From Haemaphysalis longicornis (lineage: Eukaryota > Arthropoda > Arachnida > Ixodida > Ixodidae), in NCBI GenBank assembly GCA_013339765.2, contig CM023450.1, positions 40,742,711-40,806,710 on the forward strand: DNA of 64,000 nt. The letters are read 5' to 3'. Position numbers and translations under genes: made by a program. The stretch's first letter is position 1. Every line of letters begins with the position of its first letter. The notes beneath the pieces were generated by a model that saw nothing but the letters and a program-made list of their open reading frames with translations, did not search any database and was not told the DNA's origin. Below are positions 20,165-31,566 of the stretch, in pieces.

Positions 20165-21300
20165 CTTCAGGAAAAACAAGTTTGTTGGAGCGAACTTGTG
20201 CTCTCTTGTGGTCCCTTTTGGGGGTTAGACGTTTGGGGGTGGTACGCCGTCATTCTTCGGTGATCCGTGTTGCTGTAGCGTAAGATTTCTTGCATAAGAT
20301 CCGCAGTGAAGGCCGTTCCGCGGTCCGTGATAAGGACTTCAGGGGCTCCATGTCGCAGCACAACTTGATTTATGAAGAACTTGGCGACTTCTTGTGCAGT
20401 CCCCCTCGGAAGAGCGGCGGTCTCTGCGTAGCGCGTCAAGTAGTCTGTCGCTACAATCCACTTGTTCTGTGATCGTGACGTAGGGAACGGGCCTAGAAGG
20501 TCCATTCTAATCTGTTGAAAGGGCCTCGACGGGACGGTGATCGGTTGCAGAAGTCTGGCGGGTCTTGTCGGCGGCGTTTTTCGTCGCTGGCAGTCACGGC
20601 AACTCCGAACGTAGTGGGTGACGTCGGATGTAAGGCGTGGCCAGAAGTACTTCGCTTTGATTTTCGCTATAGTGCGAGCTGTGCCGAGATGTCCGGAAGA
20701 CGGGTCGTCGTGGCACGCTTCCAAAATTTTGTCACGGAGGTCTGCGGGGACGACAAGTAGATAATTCGTTCTTGTTCCGGGGCTGAAATTCTTCTTCACG
20801 AAGGACGGAGTTTTTGAGGCTGAATGCTGGTAAGTTCCGCTTGAACGCTCTAGGCACGGCGACATTTCGTCCTTCGAGGTAGTCGATCATGACGCGCAAG
20901 TCGGGGTCGGCACGCTGCTGGGCGGCTAGGTCGCTCTCAGTCACGACTCCGAAGAACGCGCTGTCTTCATCGGAGTCTTGTGGTGGTGGGTCGACGGGGG
21001 CGCGGGACAGGCAGTCGGCGTCGGAGTGTTTTCTGCCGGATTTGTAGACGATTGTAACGTCGAACTCTTGCAGGCGCAAGCTCCACCGCCCAAGACGGCC
21101 AGAGGGGTCCTTCAAATTGGCGAGCCAACACAGCGCATGGTGGTCTGTCACAACCTTGAATGGTCTACCATACACGTATGGGCGAAATTTTGAAATGGCC
21201 CATATAATTTTGAGGCACTCTTTTTCAGAGGCTTTTCAGCCTCTTTTTCAGATGCTTTTTTCAGAGGTCTTCAAGAAAAACAAGTTTTTTTTTAGCGAAC
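20165..21300 (-). mobile_element. Ty3/gypsy retrotransposon pol fragment (RNase H, integrase zinc finger and core)
   Basis: The minus-strand frame 21175-20732 gives RNase H with VVTDHHALCWLANL and YKSGRKHSDADCLSR. After a frameshift near 20800, the frame 20865-20167 continues with the integrase HHCC finger (ending CRDCQRRK), the core MDLLGPFP, TDYLTRYAET and ITDRGTAF, and stops resembling integrase just after TAYHPQT near 20240. Protease, reverse transcriptase and the catalytic glutamate region are missing. A related sequence (GAAAAACAAGTTT then GCGAAC, TTGTGCTC) lies at both flanks (about 20165-20210 and 21265-21312), perhaps a remnant of internal or terminal repeats. Non-functional. Confidence 0.85.
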
Positions 21301-21659
21301 CTTGTGCTCCCATAACAACTCAAAGAATACAAGGCGGCGATACAGCAATCAACAAAGTAACGTGCGTAAACTGGTGTCGGCGATTCGAAATGTCATGGCG
21401 TCTGCTCTGCAGGCTTTTATCTCCTGGCGCGAGTGTTTCTGGAACCGTCGATTTACATTCAGAACATTGTAGATCAAAGAAGATCATTCTGGGCTAGTGA
21501 CGTTAGGGCGAGACAGTCTGCTTATCTGAATGTGATAGCCCGTGCGGCATAAAAATAAAGAATGGAAGACGCGCTTCGCTTGGGACGCAGATAACAAAGC
21601 CGGGCATGGCCGGGCAGCAAAAACAAACAATAAACTTATACATGGTTCGCCGGCAATAG

Positions 21660-21800
21660 TGAGATCCTGAATGTCCAACGAGAAGGAAGGTCCAATCGAG
21701 CCTGAATGTCCAACAAGACGAAAGATCCAACGAGACGGAATATCCACCATTGGACCTTTCGTCTCGTTGGATCTTTCGTCCCATTGGACCTTTAGACGCT
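21660..21800. repeat. short-period array with a long hairpin
   Basis: Variants of GTCCAACGAGACGAAA are repeated at about 17-bp spacing at 21670-21750. They are then repeated in the opposite orientation at 21750-21792, so the two halves can form a hairpin around ATATCCACCATT. Not matched to a family I know. Confidence 0.75.
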
Positions 21801-22735
21801 GAAGATGCTTCACTCTACAACACACGATTTGGGAAATCCAGCTTACAAAGATCGAGCTTACACTGATCCTTTTAAAGTCTATTTCACCTCCAAACACACA
21901 TGCATTGCTGGAAAGACTTTTTTTCAGCGGCAATATAAGCCGTAAAAATGCGGAGTTCCTAGGACGTCTCCTTATTGTTATATGATTTTTTTACACGCGC
22001 TGAAATTGTTCAACGCGCCGTTTGTACGCGGAGACGAAACCTGCTGGATGCTAGCCCATAGACCACTTCGCTATAAAAGAGCAAAAACGTCCGTGTGCCC
22101 TAAAACGTTCAGTCATCATCAGCCAATAGTTCAAGCAGCCAACTCTGTAAGTAGCATTTCAAATATCACACTGACATTTATTATATTAATATATAATTAT
22201 ATAAACCACATCTAAAAGGGGCTCTACTAAATCGCGGCGCTCTACTAAAAGTGTCACTTCCAGGAGTATCGGAGACGCTCACTGTCAGGACTTCTAAAGT
22301 GACGACTGAAAATCTTTGCGCTCAACCCAGTACTTCCTGTGCGCACCTAGCGCCACCTACTGCTTCGCTTGCAGCCCTCCTATTTTTTTATGCATCTGCT
22401 AAACAAGCTCCGCCAGTAGGGCGGCGCACGCGTCTCCGCCTCGTCCGTGTCCATAGTTCATTTCAGAAGCTGCGTGCAGCACTGCGAAGGCTACATTGTT
22501 GTCATCAGTCCGCCCACTGAGCACGCCTAACTTACCATGGAGGGGCCCTTGAAAGGACAGCTTGCGAAATGAACTAACGGTCTTTGATGATTATGCAGTA
22601 TATTAGCTCGCCTAGGAGGTCCACCGGTACTGCTATTGAGTTCCGATCTGCGCCTGTGCTTGCATCCGTGTAGACTGTGTTGCTGTGGAGTTGGAAGGTT
22701 TTCCTTAATACGGGGGCGAACACAAAGACAAGACT
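21801..22735. other. dispersed repeat relics, no gene
   Basis: The 21830-21950 stretch (TTTTAAAGTCTATTTCACCTC, then CATGCATTGCTGGAA) is related to 26660-26760, so a dispersed repeat is present. No coding family is recognisable here. Confidence 0.45.
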
Positions 22736-22739
22736 TAGA

Positions 22740-23380
22740 GCACCCTCACGGAGTCGAAAAGAGCTATTCTAAACCTAGCGGCAGGCCGAATTCCCAAGTC
22801 CGCGCGGAAGATTCTCCCTCCAACCCTGAAGCATAAACGCACCACCAGCTGGTGCTCCGGTCACGAGGGAGACCGAAACGAGATGGCCGATGAGGCAGCG
22901 TGGTTCCTAACGTACCGCGGCGCCGAAAAAGGGGTCTCGTCTCCCCCGAGCCCACCAAGAACTTTTCTCAGCAACACTTTCCCACACCCCACTAAGACCC
23001 CAACACCTACGAAAGCTAAGTAAAATAATTTCGAACAAATACCTTCATACACAACTCTATAGGCTTGCTTTAAGGCTCCCGAACAACACGGACAACGCAG
23101 CAAAAAATGTGGAGAGGTAGCTATAGCTACAAATATCTTCTACGCATCCTGGGGATGCCCCATTATATGGCCTGCAAACAACACCCATGAACGCAATCAT
23201 GAATCCAGCACACTAGAAACATGGAAGGAAGCCCTGGCCAACTATGCCCTCGAAACTAGAAGATCCAGATTGCGAAGATCGGGGCAGCTGAAACTGGGAC
23301 CTTCGAAAAAGAGCTCCACTGACTTCTCTAACCTCACATTCCCCTTACCCCTTCCTCCTTCACATCAATAAAGTCTACAA
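22740..23380 (+). mobile_element. 3' end of a second I-clade LINE, degraded
   Basis: A plus-strand frame shows TSWCSGHEGDRNEMADEAAW, the C-terminal RNase H signature (W-GH-G-N-AD). Further frames give LETWKEALANYALETRRS, a typical LINE tail. AATAAAGTCTACAACATG ends it at about 23385. Multiple stops: a fossil. Confidence 0.65.
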
Positions 23381-23389
23381 CATGACCGC

Positions 23390-25080
23390 TCCGCAGTTGG
23401 GCTTTGGAACGAACACTCGGGGTTGGAGCCGCGGCAATGCAATATTTTTTTTTTTATATAACGCGCGATCTTTTTTTAACACGAAATTGTTTTATTCCCG
23501 GATACACCTAGATTCGGTGACGTCATATCCGTCACGGAAATGATGCCATACACCCTTGCCGAAGCGACCCGCCAGCAGGAATTCGCTCGCCAAGCACACC
23601 CACAAGACAGCCGCCGATCCGCAAATCATGCTCAGCTGCAGATTTCGCTGCACATTTCACTTTCGTGTTTTACCGATTCCTATGACAGAGGAATCAACCG
23701 CAGTGTTTCTTAGCTCAAAAGTGTTCTCTTAGCTCAATTATGCGCATTCTTTTCGTAAATAAACTGGTTTTGTACCTTTTAGGTAGGTTTAGAGATTATG
23801 CGCGACATAACCACGTTTAATGGACCTTCTTTTCCAATAGCGAGCTACTGGCCCGCCATTTTGTCCGGTCGCCCTGTACGAAATAAACACTTGGCGAATT
23901 CTCATCTCGCTGCCTGGAGGGAAGCTACTACTTGCTCGCGCTGCACCCGCTTTTCCGACAGCTCGTGGGAAATTCGTACGTATACACACACAAAGAAAAA
24001 GCTTGCAGTGGCAAGGGGCATTGCTTAAAAAATAAAGCAAGGCTATCGACACAGCAAGCACATGGCCACCAGTCTGAGGGTCGCAAAGACGAAGACAGGC
24101 AAAGAAAACGGCCCTTCGCCCACTGCAGATTAGTCTCAGTAATGTGCACCGTGGCTTTTCGTGTCGAAGGAACGAGTGACGAAGCAGTGGGAGCCCGGAG
24201 GATTGGGCGACGAGGATGTTTCGTGCACAAGTTTTTTGGCAGTAAAAACTTTCCTGCCCTGACTGCTTAGTTCGCCTTGACGGCCGCTAGGAAGACCGGC
24301 ACTCGAAAAATGTCCATTAACTTTTTGCATCGCACAGTAAGTGCCGTGCATCTTGAACGGAGTATATTTATTACCGTTTAAAGCTATTGAAAGCAACAGG
24401 TAGATGAACTAACGGCAAGAGGTTGTAACAGCATCGCCGAAGACGACGAAGCACCGCTCTGAGGCTCACGGCGCGAGCCGCGTGGAGCGAGCGGGCAGGG
24501 CTCCCACGGTATGGTATCATACCCACGGTACTCTTCGGCCAGCGTTCGGCCAGGCATCGCCACCGCTGGCCTGTCAGCTGCTGACTTCTCTCTTAACTAT
24601 ATGCGTTGTTCTGTGGCTCGGCGTTTTCATTGCCTCGTGCTGCCACAAATTCTATACGTTTAGGCGCGGCGGAGCGTTTTAGAACCGGAGAAGAAAGGAA
24701 ACAAAGTTGTTCTTTTATTGCCGTTTTGCACTGCTCAAATCTGCTCCATAGCAGTCAGTATTTCTATTTTAAATTTTCTTTATTTTTTGCCCATAGAATG
24801 TTTATTGTGACAGCAGTTCTGGACTGCCCACGAACTGCTCACGACCAGCAAATAAAACAGAGCATGTAACACGCGGTGTGCCGCGATTTTAGCACCGCCT
24901 TCGGTGATTTTGAATGATGTGAATTGAGTTTTGAAGTTGCGCGGTGAAACTCCATCTCGCTCTGTTGGGACACCACAGTCTCACAGAAACAGCAGTAGCC
25001 CTGTCCTTTTGGAAATCGTCGAGTGGACCATGCGGGTAAATGAACCTTTACACTGAGCGAGTACGGAGCTCCATCGTTTT
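23390..25080. other. no gene recognised
   Basis: Short frames on both strands without family resemblance or paired splice sites. Nothing supported. Confidence 0.4.
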
Positions 25081-25107
25081 TTAGTGCGTGCGTGCGTGCG
25101 GTGTGTG

Positions 25108-25172
25108 CGTGTGAGAGAGAGAGAGAGAGAGGGGGGGGGAGGGAGGGAGGGAGAGGGGGAGAGGGAGAGGGG
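25108..25172. repeat. GA/G-rich microsatellite
   Basis: (GT)n-like TGCGTGCG, then (GA)n, then G-rich GGGA repeats. Apparent frames through it are artefacts. Confidence 0.9.
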
Positions 25173-25473
25173 GGCGCAGAAAAGCCCTTTCATACCCTCA
25201 TACCCTCTTCCTCACATCAGCACACCCTTTCCCTTCGTCCACATGTTCACCTCTGACGTTTTATTTTCGATACAAAGTGGCGTATATTGCCCATGAAAAA
25301 AGAAATGTATTTCCAGCAATGCATCTGTGTTCACAAGTGAGAACGACTTTAAGGAGAATATAAGCTTGGTTATTGTAAGATGGCTTTCCTACATTGTGTG
25401 CTGCACAGTGAAGCCTACCACTCAAGACAAAATAGGCGTCAGTGGGCGCAGGCGTGGCGGGCGGACTAGAGAG

Positions 25474-25502
25474 TTATGGTGGCTAGCCTTCTAGCCACCA
25501 TA
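25474..25502. repeat. perfect 12-bp-arm palindrome
   Basis: TATGGTGGCTAG and CTAGCCACCATA flank a 4-base loop (CCTT). The arms are perfect. It could be a cruciform-prone site or the remnant of a TIR element. Confidence 0.85.
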
Positions 25503-25620
25503 AGAAGTTGCGCGTCCATCCGCCATCTTGAGTTCCAGGTCGTGCGGGAAAGCCACCCGTCTCGCATGTACGAGCTGCCGCTGGGCCGCAGCGGCGAGGA
25601 GGAGTGGCGAGGAGCGGCCG

Positions 25621-25805
25621 ACAAAAATTACGCCCATCTTCCCGCGAGGGGAATCCTGATGTGATGCGACGCATAGGGTGGGTTCAATTGGTGTTTCCAT
25701 TGGGTTGATTCTCTAAATCGCGCGAAACGTGTTGTGAACGCGTAGGATGCATTCCATCACATGCGGTGTTCTCATACGCGGGAAAGATGGGCGTAATTTT
25801 CATTC
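25621..25805. mobile_element. small TIR element
   Basis: ACAAAAATTACGCCCATCTT then CCCGCG at 25621 is inverted at 25777-25801 (CGCGGGAAAGATGGGCGTAA, TTTTCAT). The end motif CGCCCATCTTCCCGCGAG resembles a stretch at 5608-5630, so a family is implied. About 180 bp and no coding capacity. Confidence 0.6.
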
Positions 25806-28200
25806 TTTTACTGAGAGAGAGAAAGACCGGTTGCCATTTTCAGCGGTTGCACTTTACTTTGAGCCCGACGGCTTTGTGGTCGCTGAAGTACACGGTCAGT
25901 GGATCGCGAGCGCTGACTGAACTGCCGCAACGCGCTACCCCCTTTATATTCACAGCGCCTGAAGGAGAGGAGACAGCGGAGGAGAGTCGCGCATGCGCGC
26001 ACTTGCGCGCCGGAGCAGACGCGAGCAGAGCGAAGCGCGCGCGCAGCTGTTGGTATTATGTTAATGAGACGGAGTGAGAGTGTTGCGCACAGCTGTCGGA
26101 GAGAAGAACGGAGGAGAGTTGCGCATGCGTAGGTGGTGTGCGGACGCCGACGCCGGAGGGACATACCCCCGAGTAAGAGATGCGTCGCATCTAAAAAACT
26201 GGCGCACGATTCTCGGTTGCTTATCAGCTAGCCGCCGCCTCTGCCGCTTCTTCCACAACCGCCGATGCTCAGTTGAGCAGAACTGACTCAATACGGTGTC
26301 TTGTGCGCAGCACTGAAAGCGGGCTTTCCTGTCGAACTGGAACCCGCGACATGTGGCAATCAGACGCGCAACTCTTGAACTCTAGGACGGACGATCGGGC
26401 CGCGGAGGCAAAGCGTAAGCGTTTTCTATGCCCATCGGTACCTCGAATACCGCGAAGCCGAAAACGCAAGACATCGGCGCGGCTACAAATTTGCCGAACG
26501 CTTCCCAGGCGTGACGGCGCAGTTTGCGCAGGAGTTCGTGGCCGCAACCAATCACCCACAAAAAAACCTCCGCTTGTCATCCACCTTGACAGACTGGAAT
26601 GGCACTGAATTTTCTTTTATGTGTAGCCTTCACTGAGCAAAACATGTCATGGAATGCCAGCTTACACCGATGTCCTTAAAGTCGGCTTCACTTCTAAGCG
26701 CAAATGCATTTCAGGGAACACATTTTTGCACGGAAACATAGGCCATTTTAAGTCGAAATATGAAGCGCCGGAGGCAAACGGTGGCCGGAGGGAGAGGGTG
26801 TGCAGATAGCGCGAGAGAACAATACATGCAGTCAGCCACAGCAGCTGCAGACAACACCTTCCCAGGAGCTGAGAAAACGAGCGGCTGTCCTCGTCCTACG
26901 GACGGAAAGTAACAGGGATGTCAGCCTGTAGCAGCTCCGCTGTAAAAAAACCAATATAATGCCGACAAATTCTTCGGACCCAAAATACCACCGACAGTTG
27001 GTGGAACAAAGCATGCAGTACAGCAGCTGCCACAGAAGCCCTCGACAAAGCTCATTTTACTTGAAAGAAATAAAAATTTCCACCACCGTCAACACCAAGT
27101 TCTTGATTTTAATTTCTTGGCCAATCACGCGCTGACAAAGATGACACTGGAAATGGTGAAAGTACAGTCTGCTTCTTGGCTGGTCCCGTTTGTGTCCAGA
27201 CTTGGTCATCAGTCCTGACAAAGACAGTGGGAGCATTCACAGTGCACAGCGTTTGAATTCAAATCCTTTCGAATGCACTAGAAAGTTGGCTACAAAAACT
27301 AAATAACTAAGTGTGCAATGCAGTTGTTGGGAGGGTGGATTATTCTACTACAGTCCACATCTACTCTAAACTAACTGTGGATGATCATACTAAACCAGTA
27401 GAAAAAATATATCTACCACAGCGTCTGGTTACTTGCACACCCACAAACCTGCATCATGCATTTTGTTTTGGATACGCAACAGGTGGTACCACCATTCGGA
27501 AGTCACAGCTACATGGTGCAAATTTCGCTTGCAAATTCGCAGTTGCGCCACCACTCGTGCAGCAAAACAAGCTATTTTCCTATTTTCACTGCTGCAACAA
27601 ATTGCCAAATGCCAAGCGGCGTTTACAGAGAAGTTCGACTGTTCAAAACATTTGAAAATTTGTCACAGCAACAAGAATAGATACTCGCACTCCATACGTG
27701 CCTGTCTGCACATATGGAGTGCGAGTAAAGGCTAGATGAGACAAGTCATTTCATCTACAAGCTCCCAGGCCGAAGCAACAATGACTGTGCTGTTTGTAGC
27801 GACAGAAAAACAAACAGGCAGGAGGGAAAACTGGGTTTTTCTGCAAAACCTACAGTAAAAACCCTGGCCTGCACCCAAGCGAATGCTTCGAGCGGTTTCC
27901 CATGCTGCTGCAATATTGGTAAAGAAGTTGCAAGCAGAATTCAAAAGAAAAAATAAATATCCTGTTGAGTTTTTCTTGCACAGTTCACGTTTTCTTCCCA
28001 GCTCCGAAAACTGGCAAAATATCTGCAGACCAGAACAGTCGAAAACTGGGTGAAAGGTCCGGACTTGCAAAAGTGGTGGCCGCAAGCTCTCCCATAGGCA
28101 AAAATCATTTTCATTTGATTTCTAAACGAGGAGGTAGATGCCATGGCCATTCTCGGAGTTAAACAAAACTGAACACGCAATTCGACTTCATGTGAAGTTT
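25806..28200. other. no gene recognised; some dispersed repeat
   Basis: GC-rich to about 26.6 kb with a partial tandem of GAGGAGAGTCGCGCATGCG (about 25980 and 26110), then AT-rich. The 27530-27620 stretch (ACCACTCGTGCAGCA) has a relative at 58360-58420. Frames of up to 118 codons show no family. Confidence 0.4.
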
Positions 28201-31200
28201 GAGTGCAAATAAAGAAGTGCTGAGGAAAAATTTTTAAATGTGATTATTTATTGCTACCACAATCTGCATATGCCATTGACCCTGGCCACTGATGCGACCT
28301 GGCATGCCACATTTTATATGAATACAATGCTTGCTAACTCCTTGCGCGATTTAATCTAACATAATTCAAGAGCACACTATTTTTCTTTTTCAGTGGCAGA
28401 CTTTAGAAAGCCAATCCAGTATTTTCAAAGCAAGTGGCCCAAAGTGACCCATGTTTCCAGTGATTAAGAATAACATTCTTGGTTAGTCGAAGCAATGCTG
28501 CTAGCTAGATGCCTGCAGTATTGCTTCCACTGCACATACAAAAAAACACCTAATGTGCTACACCTAATTGCTCTGCTTCACTTACCAGACCCTGTTACCA
28601 CTGTTGTCTCTAGAGGTGAGCCAAGTTGTATTCGTAATGCAGGTAGTGCAATGTACACAATGCAGGTAGTGCACAAGCATCTTCCCTAACAACTATATAA
28701 AAAACACTTTTTACCTTCATGCATATATTGTTCGCAGCAAACAGTCCGCTATGCCGTTCGCTCGCTGTACTTTTCTCAGTCAGGCGTACCAGAATACATA
28801 TCTAGGAGCGTAGATTAAAAGACTTGAGCCCCTACACACCTATATGCCATAAAATCTGGATGCACAATTTTTTACTATTATGTACTATGATAGTTACCCT
28901 ACAGCACCATTCTTTATAAATCCTTCCCCAGAATTAACAGAGCTTGAGAATGTCCCATACAAAGCTGCAGACATTCACAGTGGCCCATAGCTACAGCATG
29001 TTCATTCGCTATGGCAGTATGACTTACTTTCTACACTTCAACGGGCATTTTACATCCCCGTCTACCCTTCAAAAAATATTTCGAGCTACGTCACAGTGCG
29101 TGCACTCTCCATCAGCATAAGTGATTTACAACAGTACAGATCACAGTAAAGAGGTCATTTTATTCCTTTGTATCTTAAATATCCATACAGCACGAATGCC
29201 TTAAGCAGTTTTAACACTTCTCTCTAATGTTAACGACATTCCCATCGAGTGTTCTGACCTGCTGTCATGCCAAGCCTGACTAGGAATATGAAGGCATCAA
29301 TATAAATGTGTCGGCATACACAATTGAAATTCTCAAGCACTCATGTTTAGCACAACCTACGGATAAAACAGCAAATGTGCGACACATTTGCGTGCAAATA
29401 AAATTAAAATGCAAAATTCAGAACTATTACAGAGCTGCAAAAACCTGCTGCTTCAACAGTACAAAAAGAACACACCAAGGGTAAAATAATACTACACAGC
29501 ACCTCAACCAAAGTCATAGATATCATAACTGATACCTTTAGCCTCAAACACAGCACTGCTGGTGTAAGAACAAACTTCTGGAAAAGTACGCTTGTGTGTG
29601 CATGAGAATATTCCCAAAGCTCTTTTACTTGGCGCACATCTCACGACTTCGCTATCACCCTGCCTTTAAGTCTGTTCACACAACTACAGCAAGGCACAAC
29701 TGGAAGTGTTTGATTCAGGTTTTAAGCTGTGGTCTATAACATGGTTTGTTCCTCCACACACTCAATGCCTCATTTAAGAGCATTCCTAAGCAATTCGAGA
29801 TAAAAATAGAAAAATACTAAGCATTAGCCGAAGAGAATTTCAGAGTAAGTAGGCACTCGCAAATTCTAAGCGATGGTTGGGTGCAACCACAACCTATGAA
29901 ACTGTAAATAAACAACAGCACTTCAACCTCGTTCTAAGTGAATGCCATTTTCTGAGCGAGTGAGATTGCCATCTTGGCATACAACGACAGCATCCACTAA
30001 TGTTGTGTTTACCTTTGATATGCCTTTCAGTAATAATAGTGTTAATATAAACTGTGTATCATAAAGCCACAGATTTTAATCAAATGCATGCCAGCTACCA
30101 AATTCTACAGCCCCCATAACTCTCGTACAGAAACTACACATCAACAAACCTATATTATCATACAATCTCTTTCAATCCTCGAACACAAAATACACAACCA
30201 AATAACTTTGACTCATGAATTCGGCATGAAACCGCCCTGAACTTGCTAGAGGAATAAAGAATTAAAACACAAGGGCTGTGTGCTGTAACTAAAAAACTAC
30301 TCAATGTTTATTCGAGGTGTTACTTGGGAGAGCTACATGTAACATCTACAATGCTGCACGACGAGAGATGACAAGCAGCAAACATACTGCATTTCAATAC
30401 CTTGAAGCTGTCTTTGTAATTACCTAGTAAAGAAAGCTGTGGCGCAAAGTATACCAGCAATGCACTAGAAAAAAAACAGATCGTATTGGCTTAGCAATCT
30501 TTAATAGTATCCTACAATTGGAAGCTGCTTACATCAATAGTGGCCTGCAAAGAGCTGCTTACATCAATAGTGGCCTGCAAAGATATTAAGCCAGTTCATT
30601 CGCATTATATTCACACATTCTCATTTTTGCTGAGTCACCTCAATTTTAAATGTGGGCGTGTTAAAAGTACGAAACAGTGAAAGTGCAGGACTATTTTGCT
30701 CACCGCACTTCCGTGGCTTAAATAAGTATATAAATAAGCAACAATGCTATACAAAAAATCATACAGGGCTAAAACAAGACATGTACTCTTAAAAGATGAT
30801 GCTCTAGTGCTTCTTCCTCTATTCTGAATGAAAACCACTAATAAAAAAATGGTGACCAACACAGCAGCCACGCATTAAAAAGTGACCAGTACACATGCAA
30901 GTTACCCAGCACAATGGTGCAAGCTTTGGCAGGTGTATCCGATAAATGCGATCAATCACAGTAAATGCAAGGGGACCCTGATATGCCCGCATGACATCAG
31001 GAGGTGAGCCAACAGCGGTGGCACATTAAAGTCCGGCTGCCAATAACATCAAAGCACATCCAAGTATGGAACGAACGTTCCCTTTCCAAGTTCCCTATCC
31101 CACAAAAAATAAAAAAGAAGACAGCACTAAGTTTTTCCTTTGTACAACAGCAAAAAGAAGGACGGATGGAAGGAACAGTGTGTGCAAGTTTCAGTCTACG

Positions 31201-31362
31201 AGTTCCACACATTAACGACATAGCCGTGTGTAAAAAGGGGCAAAACGCAAAGGCACTTCGATACTTTCAAGAAATGCCAACGTTGCCTCTTGATCCCACA
31301 TCTTCTGTTTGAGAATTCCCCGCCTGAACAGCTGCAGCCAACCGCTGAGTAACGGGAGAGGG
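28201..31362 (-). other. AT-rich flank, possible 3' untranslated region of the TM6SF gene
   Basis: No coding family. On the minus strand this lies directly downstream of the TM6SF stop codon. Several minus-strand AATAAA signals occur in it (for example near 29399 and 28248). A 31-bp direct repeat lies at about 30521-30582. The transcript end cannot be placed from sequence alone. Confidence 0.35.
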
Positions 31363-31566
31363 CTAGGATGCCCTGCGGTCCCCGCGCGGACGCGTTGCGG
31401 CGAAGAACTGCGGTTCGCTGATGCACCGGTACGCCAGGCACTGGGGTGTGAAGCCAAGGAGTAAGTTCACAGCCCAGAAACCGAGCCAAGAGGCCGGTTC
31501 GGGTGGTACCCGCATCACATAGGGCGTGCGTGGGTGGAAGGATGCACCAATGTGGGTCACCTGACC
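31363..31566 (-). CDS. TM6SF: TM6SF coding exon 9 and stop
   Basis: 204 nt including TAG, acceptor TTTCATGCAG. Encodes GQVTHIGASFHPRTPYVMRV, then PPEPASWLGFWAVNLLLGFT and a tail with QCLAYRCISEPQFF and a short basic C-terminus. The preceding intron is about 5.7 kb. Confidence 0.93.
   Translation of the reverse strand, partial: GQVTHIGASFHPRTPYVMRVPPEPASWLGFWAVNLLLGFTPQCLAYRCISEPQFFAATRPRGDRRAS

Noticed and set aside
20165..21312. Intact retrotransposon with long terminal repeats
   Set aside because: The flanking similarity is only about 40 bp and lacks TG...CA ends; protease and reverse transcriptase are missing and there is a frameshift.
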